DNA of 64,000 nt from Streptacidiphilus melanogenes (GTDB lineage Bacteria > Actinomycetota > Actinomycetes > Streptomycetales > Streptomycetaceae), in NCBI RefSeq assembly GCF_000787835.1, contig NZ_BBPP01000042.1, positions 1 through 64,000 on the forward strand, read 5' to 3'. Position numbers and translations under genes: made by a program. Position 1 is the stretch's first letter; every line of letters starts with the position of its first letter. Positions 59,827 through 64,000 of the stretch are shown one piece after another. A model generated the notes under the pieces. That model did not search any database. It was not told the DNA's origin and saw only the letters and a list, made by a program, of their open reading frames with translations.

Positions 59827-62800
59827 TTATTCACCACTGCCACCCCCAGCGCCGTCGCCGTCACCACCATTCATTGGAAAGACCTCGGCCCCTTCAACAG
59901 TCCCGGTGAGAACTTCGTTTTCTCCCCACTTATCCTCCCCGTACAGCGACATGATCCGAATGGGCTGCCCCAGGGGGAGTTGGACGCGCAAGACGACACC
60001 AGGTGACTCGCCAGCGCGTACGCCCATTGCATAATTTCGCGCAACCGAGAGGCTAGTGGTCCAGGAATTGAATTCACTTTCGGTATTGCCGTCATTGTGT
60101 TCTTCCGGCGTGGCAGATCCTCCGCGAGGGTAAGCATTGCCTTCCAAAGCATCTTCATACCCACCGTGGCCCATGGGTACACCTCGGTAGAGGTAGGTAC
60201 CCGCCGGAGCAGCCGCATCTTCAGCCTGCAGTTGCTCGTAAACGTCGTCTGGCCCACAGGAATTATGAACCAGGATTGGGACAGGCCCAGCCATAACGTA
60301 GTAGGTGTGCAGGCCTTGAATCGTGAGATTCCACCGATTGGCCGTTCCAGACGTGCTCACTGTTCTAATGACGGCAGCATCCTGGCCATGGGTACTTACA
60401 AGCTTGTCGCCATGACCAAGATGGTCGGCCCGAACCCAAGAGTGGGTTGTGTCGTCCCAGAACGGATGATTAGCCGTGGTATGGATTGCCGCAGTGTGGC
60501 CGTTACCGTAATCGACTACCACATTCAGCAGATCCCGGTCGTGGTTGACCCAGACATGCTGAATGGCTCGAGCCCCTACGGTCTTGCCAGTATTGGGGTC
60601 AGCCGACTTTACTTCATCGCCATTCTTGAGCTTGCCAATAGGTTTCACAGTCCCATTTGCCATGAGGACGAATGTGTTCGGCGAAAAGCTGCACCCCGAG
60701 CCAGCAGCAACAGGAACCGCCACTACCTGAAGCGTTTGCACACTGTAGTGACTATCCACGAATAGCGATCCTCGTGGGAATGCGGATCCCGTCGACAGAA
60801 CGTCCAGGGAGGCGCTTTCGAGGTTGCCCGTGAGACTCATCCCGCAGACATCCCGATTGCCGACACAGTAGGACGCCCACCAGCCCAGTTCGGCCGATGC
60901 CGTGATCTTGAAGTTCGACTGGGATACATACCACTTCCAAGCCGCGATCAGCTTTCCGAGGCTCGGCACGTCAACCTGCACGTAAAGATGGGGGCTGATC
61001 TGAACGTACGCGGGCCCCTTGGTCTTGGCTATAGGGTCGTATCCATTGCTTTGCTTCGGCTGCCCGTTATTGCATGCCGCGGGGTCGTAGTCACACTTGT
61101 TATAGCCGCCGTCTGAGCCGTCGTCGCTGCGCATCCCGGTGGGGTCGCTGCCGGTGGCGGGGTTGTTGGCGGCATAGTCGTAGCCGCCAAGTTGGTTGGG
61201 GTCGGTGGCTTCGAATACGGGGTCGATAGAGAGGAAGCGGCCGGTTTGGGGGTTGTACTCGCGGGCGCCTATGTTTTCGAGATTGGTGGCCGAGTCAGGG
61301 GCGCCGCCTACATACCCCTTGTCGCCGGGCCAATTGGTGGATGCGGTTCCACGGGTCTGGCCAAAGGGGGTGTACTGGCGACGGCTGGCGGTTTGGGTCT
61401 GGGAGTCGATAGCGAGGGTGTCTGTGCCCTGACGGTTGGGGATCAGGTACTGGATGTCGCCAGTGTTGGAGCGTTCGGCAATGGTCGCGCCGGCGATGGT
61501 GTAGTAACGGGTGCCGGTGGTCGACTGGGCGGAGAGGATCTCGACGATCTGCGTGTCGCCGATGAAGAGAGTGGCCTGGTTGGGGTCGGTGCGCAGAACC
61601 AGATTTCCGTTGGCGTCGTAAAGGTAGTTGGTGGTGCCTGCGCTGGTGGCGTCGGCGCCGAGTTTGCCCTGGTCGTTGTAGGTCAGGGTCTGGTTGCCGA
61701 GGGCTCCGCCGGTGATGTTGCGGGTATTGCCAGCTGCGTCGTAGGTGTATGTGGCGGTGTTGGTTGTGGCGCCCGGGCCGGTGGCGGTGGTGCTGGTGAG
61801 TGTGTGCGGCTGGTCTGTGGTGGACCCGGCGGTGGGGTAGTTGTAGTTGGTGGTGGTGTCGTTGCTGTTGTTGCCGGTGGTGTCGTGGTCGGTCTGGGTG
61901 AGCCGGTCGCCGGCGGCGTCGTAGGTCCAGGTCTGCCAGTAGGGGTTGGTGCCGCCGACTGTGCTGCTGTTGCCCGGTGTCGGGGTGGCGGCGCAGTTGT
62001 CGGTGGCGGTCCAGGCTCCGGTGAGGCGGGTGGCGTAGTCGTAGGTGAAGCACTGGGTGTCTACCGTGCTGGCGCCGTTTTGGCTGTCGGTGGTGGAGGT
62101 GAGCAGTCCTGAGCCCTTGGAGACGGTGCTGCCGTTGCCGAAGTTGTAGCCGGTGTCGTCTACCACCTTGTTGCTGGTGGAGTCTGTGGTCTTGGCCTCG
62201 GTGATGGCGTTGGTCTGGGGGTCGTAGGTCAGCCCGAGCTGGACCCAGCTGCTGGTCGGGCCGAGTGTGTACAGCAGCGGCTTACCGTACGCGTCGTAGC
62301 CGATGGATTGTGCGTAGGTCCAGCCGTTGGCGCCGCTGTTGGCGAGGCCGGTGGGTTCGTTGTAGTTGTCGTAGCTTGTGGTGAGGGTTTCGGCGGGAAG
62401 GCCGCCGGCAGCCGGGTCGCCCAGTGTGGTCGGGTTTCCGTTCGGGCTGAACCCGAACGTGGTCACGTAGCCACCGGACGGGGCGAGCGGCGCCTCGTTA
62501 GCCGGGAGGTTGCCGAGCGTGACCTTGGAGACCGACACATCGCCGAGCGTGTTGTAGGCGAGCGCCGTGCTCGCTACGGAGGGGCTGGTGGTGCCCATCT
62601 GGTAGGACGTCGAGGCGGTGGGGTAGCCCTTTTTGAGCGTGTCGTAGGTCCAGGCATCGATCTGGTTGGTGGACGCCTGGGCGACGTTTCCTGTGGTGTC
62701 GTAGGCGGCGGTCTTGCGGCCGTCTAGGTCGTAGGTGTAGCTGGTCTGCTTGCCTCGTGCGTCGGTGCTTGTGAGCAGTTGGCCGGCGTTGTCGTATGTA

Positions 62801-64000
62801 GTAGCGGTTGTTCCCGAATCGGGGTCGGTGGCGGAAGACAGCTGGCCGAGAAGGTTGTAGGACCAGGACCAGGAGTTTCCGGCGGCGTCCTTCTCCCCGA
62901 TGCGGTGGCCGGCCGGGTCATAGCTGTACTGGGTGTCGGAGTAGTCCGAGGTGGGGTCGTTGACCGGGTCCGTGGGCACGCCGGTGTGGTACTGGTACAG
63001 GTCAGTCGTATGGCCTCGGGCGTCCGTGATCACCGTTTCGGCAGTGCCACCGGCTGGGGGCACTGTGGTGGTGAAGTTGCCGCCGTAGGTGTAGGTGGTT
63101 TGCCAGGTCTGCGTGGCGTTGTTGTAGGCGATCGCGGCGGTCTTGCGGCCGGCTCCGTCGTAGGTGAATCCGGTCTCGGAAGGAACGATTCCGTCTTGCG
63201 CCTGCACCAGGGTTGCGTTGGGGGCGCTGCCGTCGTGGTAGGGATCGGTGGTCTTGGCGACCTGTCCGAGGGTGTTGTAGACGGTGTCGGTGACGTCGCG
63301 TCCGCCGTCGAGTGTGGCGGTCTGGGTCTCCCGGACGCGTAGGAGTGCGTCGTAGAGGGTCTCGCTGGTGCGGTAGGTGGTGCCGTCGTTGTCCAGCGAC
63401 TGTGCTGTCACGATCGAGGGAGCGCTGTTGGAGACGGTGTAGCTGTACTTCGTGACCGCGTTGGTGATGCCGGGCTTGAACACCGCGGTGGTTCGGCCCA
63501 GCGCGTCGTACTGGGTGGAGGTCACGTATCCGCCGGGGTCGGTCACCGACTTCTTGAGGTCGCGAAGGGGGTCGTAGGTGGTGGTGGTGGTGTGCCCCAA
63601 CGGGTCAGTGACGGTCTGTGATGTTGGCTCTGCGCCCGCCGTTGGCGTGTAAACCGTATTGCTTTGCCGGCCGTCAGCGTCCTTGACCGCCGTGGGTCGG
63701 CCGTAGGCGTCCTCGCTGACGACGGTCGACATGGTGACGTAGTTCGGGGTGGACCCGCTATAGCTGGCGGCCTTCTGCGTGGTGGTGACGTCGCCGATGG
63801 TGGGGGCCGTGCCGAAGGTGGTGGCACCGTCGTAGAAGGAGCGGGTGTCGTTGACCGCGTCCACGGGAAGCGTGGGCGAGGTGGAGCAGTTCACCGAGAC
63901 GGTCCGAACCTCGTCTGGGGTGTCGAGGATCCAGTTGGTGGTGTTGTCGTCGTAGGTGGTGGTGGTGCACTGGTCGTCCGTCGACGTGGAGACGTCGCCC
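59827..64000 (-). CDS. RHS-repeat polymorphic toxin with HINT and ADP-ribosyltransferase-like tip (partial)
   Basis: A very large protein whose start lies beyond the window; 1391 codons are visible. In order from the right edge: YD/RHS repeats (such as YDALGRTTAVFKPGITNAVT, YDLDGRKTAAYDTTGNVAQA) that build the toxin-enclosing shell; the core boundary NIGAREYNPQTGRFLSIDPV (near 61.2 kb); a linker; a HINT autoprotease domain (60262-60693) opening with CSFSPNTFVLMANG, with HTTANHPFW and ending PVPILVHN; then a 144-residue tip (59830-60261). The tip shows R in YLYRGVP, S-T-S-like SWTTSLSVARNYA and E-x-E in GENEVLTG, the R-S-E pattern of ADP-ribosyltransferases. The toxin is presumably freed by HINT cleavage. 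The tip call is my own motif reading. Confidence 0.85.
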   Translation of the reverse strand, partial: GDVSTSTDDQCTTTTYDDNTTNWILDTPDEVRTVSVNCSTSPTLPVDAVNDTRSFYDGATTFGTAPTIGDVTTTQKAASYSGSTPNYVTMSTVVSEDAYGRPTAVKDADGRQSNTVYTPTAGAEPTSQTVTDPLGHTTTTTYDPLRDLKKSVTDPGGYVTSTQYDALGRTTAVFKPGITNAVTKYSYTVSNSAPSIVTAQSLDNDGTTYRTSETLYDALLRVRETQTATLDGGRDVTDTVYNTLGQVAKTTDPYHDGSAPNATLVQAQDGIVPSETGFTYDGAGRKTAAIAYNNATQTWQTTYTYGGNFTTTVPPAGGTAETVITDARGHTTDLYQYHTGVPTDPVNDPTSDYSDTQYSYDPAGHRIGEKDAAGNSWSWSYNLLGQLSSATDPDSGTTATTYDNAGQLLTSTDARGKQTSYTYDLDGRKTAAYDTTGNVAQASTNQIDAWTYDTLKKGYPTASTSYQMGTTSPSVASTALAYNTLGDVSVSKVTLGNLPANEAPLAPSGGYVTTFGFSPNGNPTTLGDPAAGGLPAETLTTSYDNYNEPTGLANSGANGWTYAQSIGYDAYGKPLLYTLGPTSSWVQLGLTYDPQTNAITEAKTTDSTSNKVVDDTGYNFGNGSTVSKGSGLLTSTTDSQNGASTVDTQCFTYDYATRLTGAWTATDNCAATPTPGNSSTVGGTNPYWQTWTYDAAGDRLTQTDHDTTGNNSNDTTTNYNYPTAGSTTDQPHTLTSTTATGPGATTNTATYTYDAAGNTRNITGGALGNQTLTYNDQGKLGADATSAGTTNYLYDANGNLVLRTDPNQATLFIGDTQIVEILSAQSTTGTRYYTIAGATIAERSNTGDIQYLIPNRQGTDTLAIDSQTQTASRRQYTPFGQTRGTASTNWPGDKGYVGGAPDSATNLENIGAREYNPQTGRFLSIDPVFEATDPNQLGGYDYAANNPATGSDPTGMRSDDGSDGGYNKCDYDPAACNNGQPKQSNGYDPIAKTKGPAYVQISPHLYVQVDVPSLGKLIAAWKWYVSQSNFKITASAELGWWASYCVGNRDVCGMSLTGNLESASLDVLSTGSAFPRGSLFVDSHYSVQTLQVVAVPVAAGSGCSFSPNTFVLMANGTVKPIGKLKNGDEVKSADPNTGKTVGARAIQHVWVNHDRDLLNVVVDYGNGHTAAIHTTANHPFWDDTTHSWVRADHLGHGDKLVSTHGQDAAVIRTVSTSGTANRWNLTIQGLHTYYVMAGPVPILVHNSCGPDDVYEQLQAEDAAAPAGTYLYRGVPMGHGGYEDALEGNAYPRGGSATPEEHNDGNTESEFNSWTTSLSVARNYAMGVRAGESPGVVLRVQLPLGQPIRIMSLYGEDKWGENEVLTGTVEGAEVFPMNGGDGDGAGGGSGE

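Noticed and set aside
60097-60765. A 222-codon plus-strand frame across the toxin end
   Set aside because: It is antisense to the HINT and ART part of the RHS gene. The minus frame has recognisable domains and continuous coding.

Overview
The window is chromosomal DNA of a high-GC actinomycete. The very strong G/C bias at third codon positions, the many GTG starts, the alternating short operons on both strands, the F420-type LLM oxidoreductase, the Tat-exported phosphatase and the ECF42 sigma factor all fit the Streptomycetaceae (Streptomyces, Kitasatospora or Streptacidiphilus). I cannot name a species from the sequence alone.

Layout. 1-13 kb is housekeeping and regulation: the end of sbcC, a TetR/tautomerase divergent pair, a GH13 glucosidase, tex, an acetyltransferase, a DGPF/ECF42 sigma operon, a thioesterase/SDR divergent pair and pgi. 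12-27 kb holds a NarL-type two-component system, a secreted GH18-like protein, a short run of decaying genes (15.4-17.0 kb), an epoxide hydrolase, a YceI/MarR pair, a CYTH-CHAD protein, a secreted PHA depolymerase, a pentapeptide-repeat protein and a Tat-exported purple acid phosphatase. 27-37 kb is a lipid region: GMC oxidoreductase and acyl-CoA synthetase; thiolase facing a FabG4-like reductase, a MaoC dehydratase and an SCP2 protein; and a second acyl-CoA ligase. The thiolase/FabG/MaoC part has the same arrangement as mycobacterial fadA2-fabG4-htdX.

37-57 kb contains an MFS permease, a Pth2-like protein, an AraC/VOC operon, lactate 2-monooxygenase, a truncated DUF1254 protein, a homogentisate pathway operon (hmgA, an unknown gene, fahA) facing an Lrp/AsnC regulator, an LLM oxidoreductase, a small membrane protein, a quinone-reductase-like MDR, the dihydroxyacetone kinase genes dhaK-dhaL with dhaM divergent, tesB and an MFS exporter.

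From 57.3 kb the character changes. A tRNA-Pro(GGG) with a strong terminator is followed by a dense TGGGAGC repeat/inverted repeat, a 1.23 kb insertion sequence sitting at the broken end of an older related transposase, and then a lower-GC block holding a small gene and the 3' part of a very large RHS-repeat gene that runs off the window. The RHS protein ends in a HINT autoprotease domain and a 144-residue tip with ADP-ribosyltransferase R-S-E features. The small gene just downstream is the likely immunity gene. This polymorphic-toxin module beside a tRNA is the most interesting part of the window.

Other themes: four intergenic loci carry one dispersed, mostly head-to-head repeat family; several divergent regulator/target pairs have clear inverted repeats; and there are at least five broken genes (a DUF1152 gene, a possible VOC fragment, a nonsense-interrupted acetyltransferase, a frameshifted membrane protein and a transposase).
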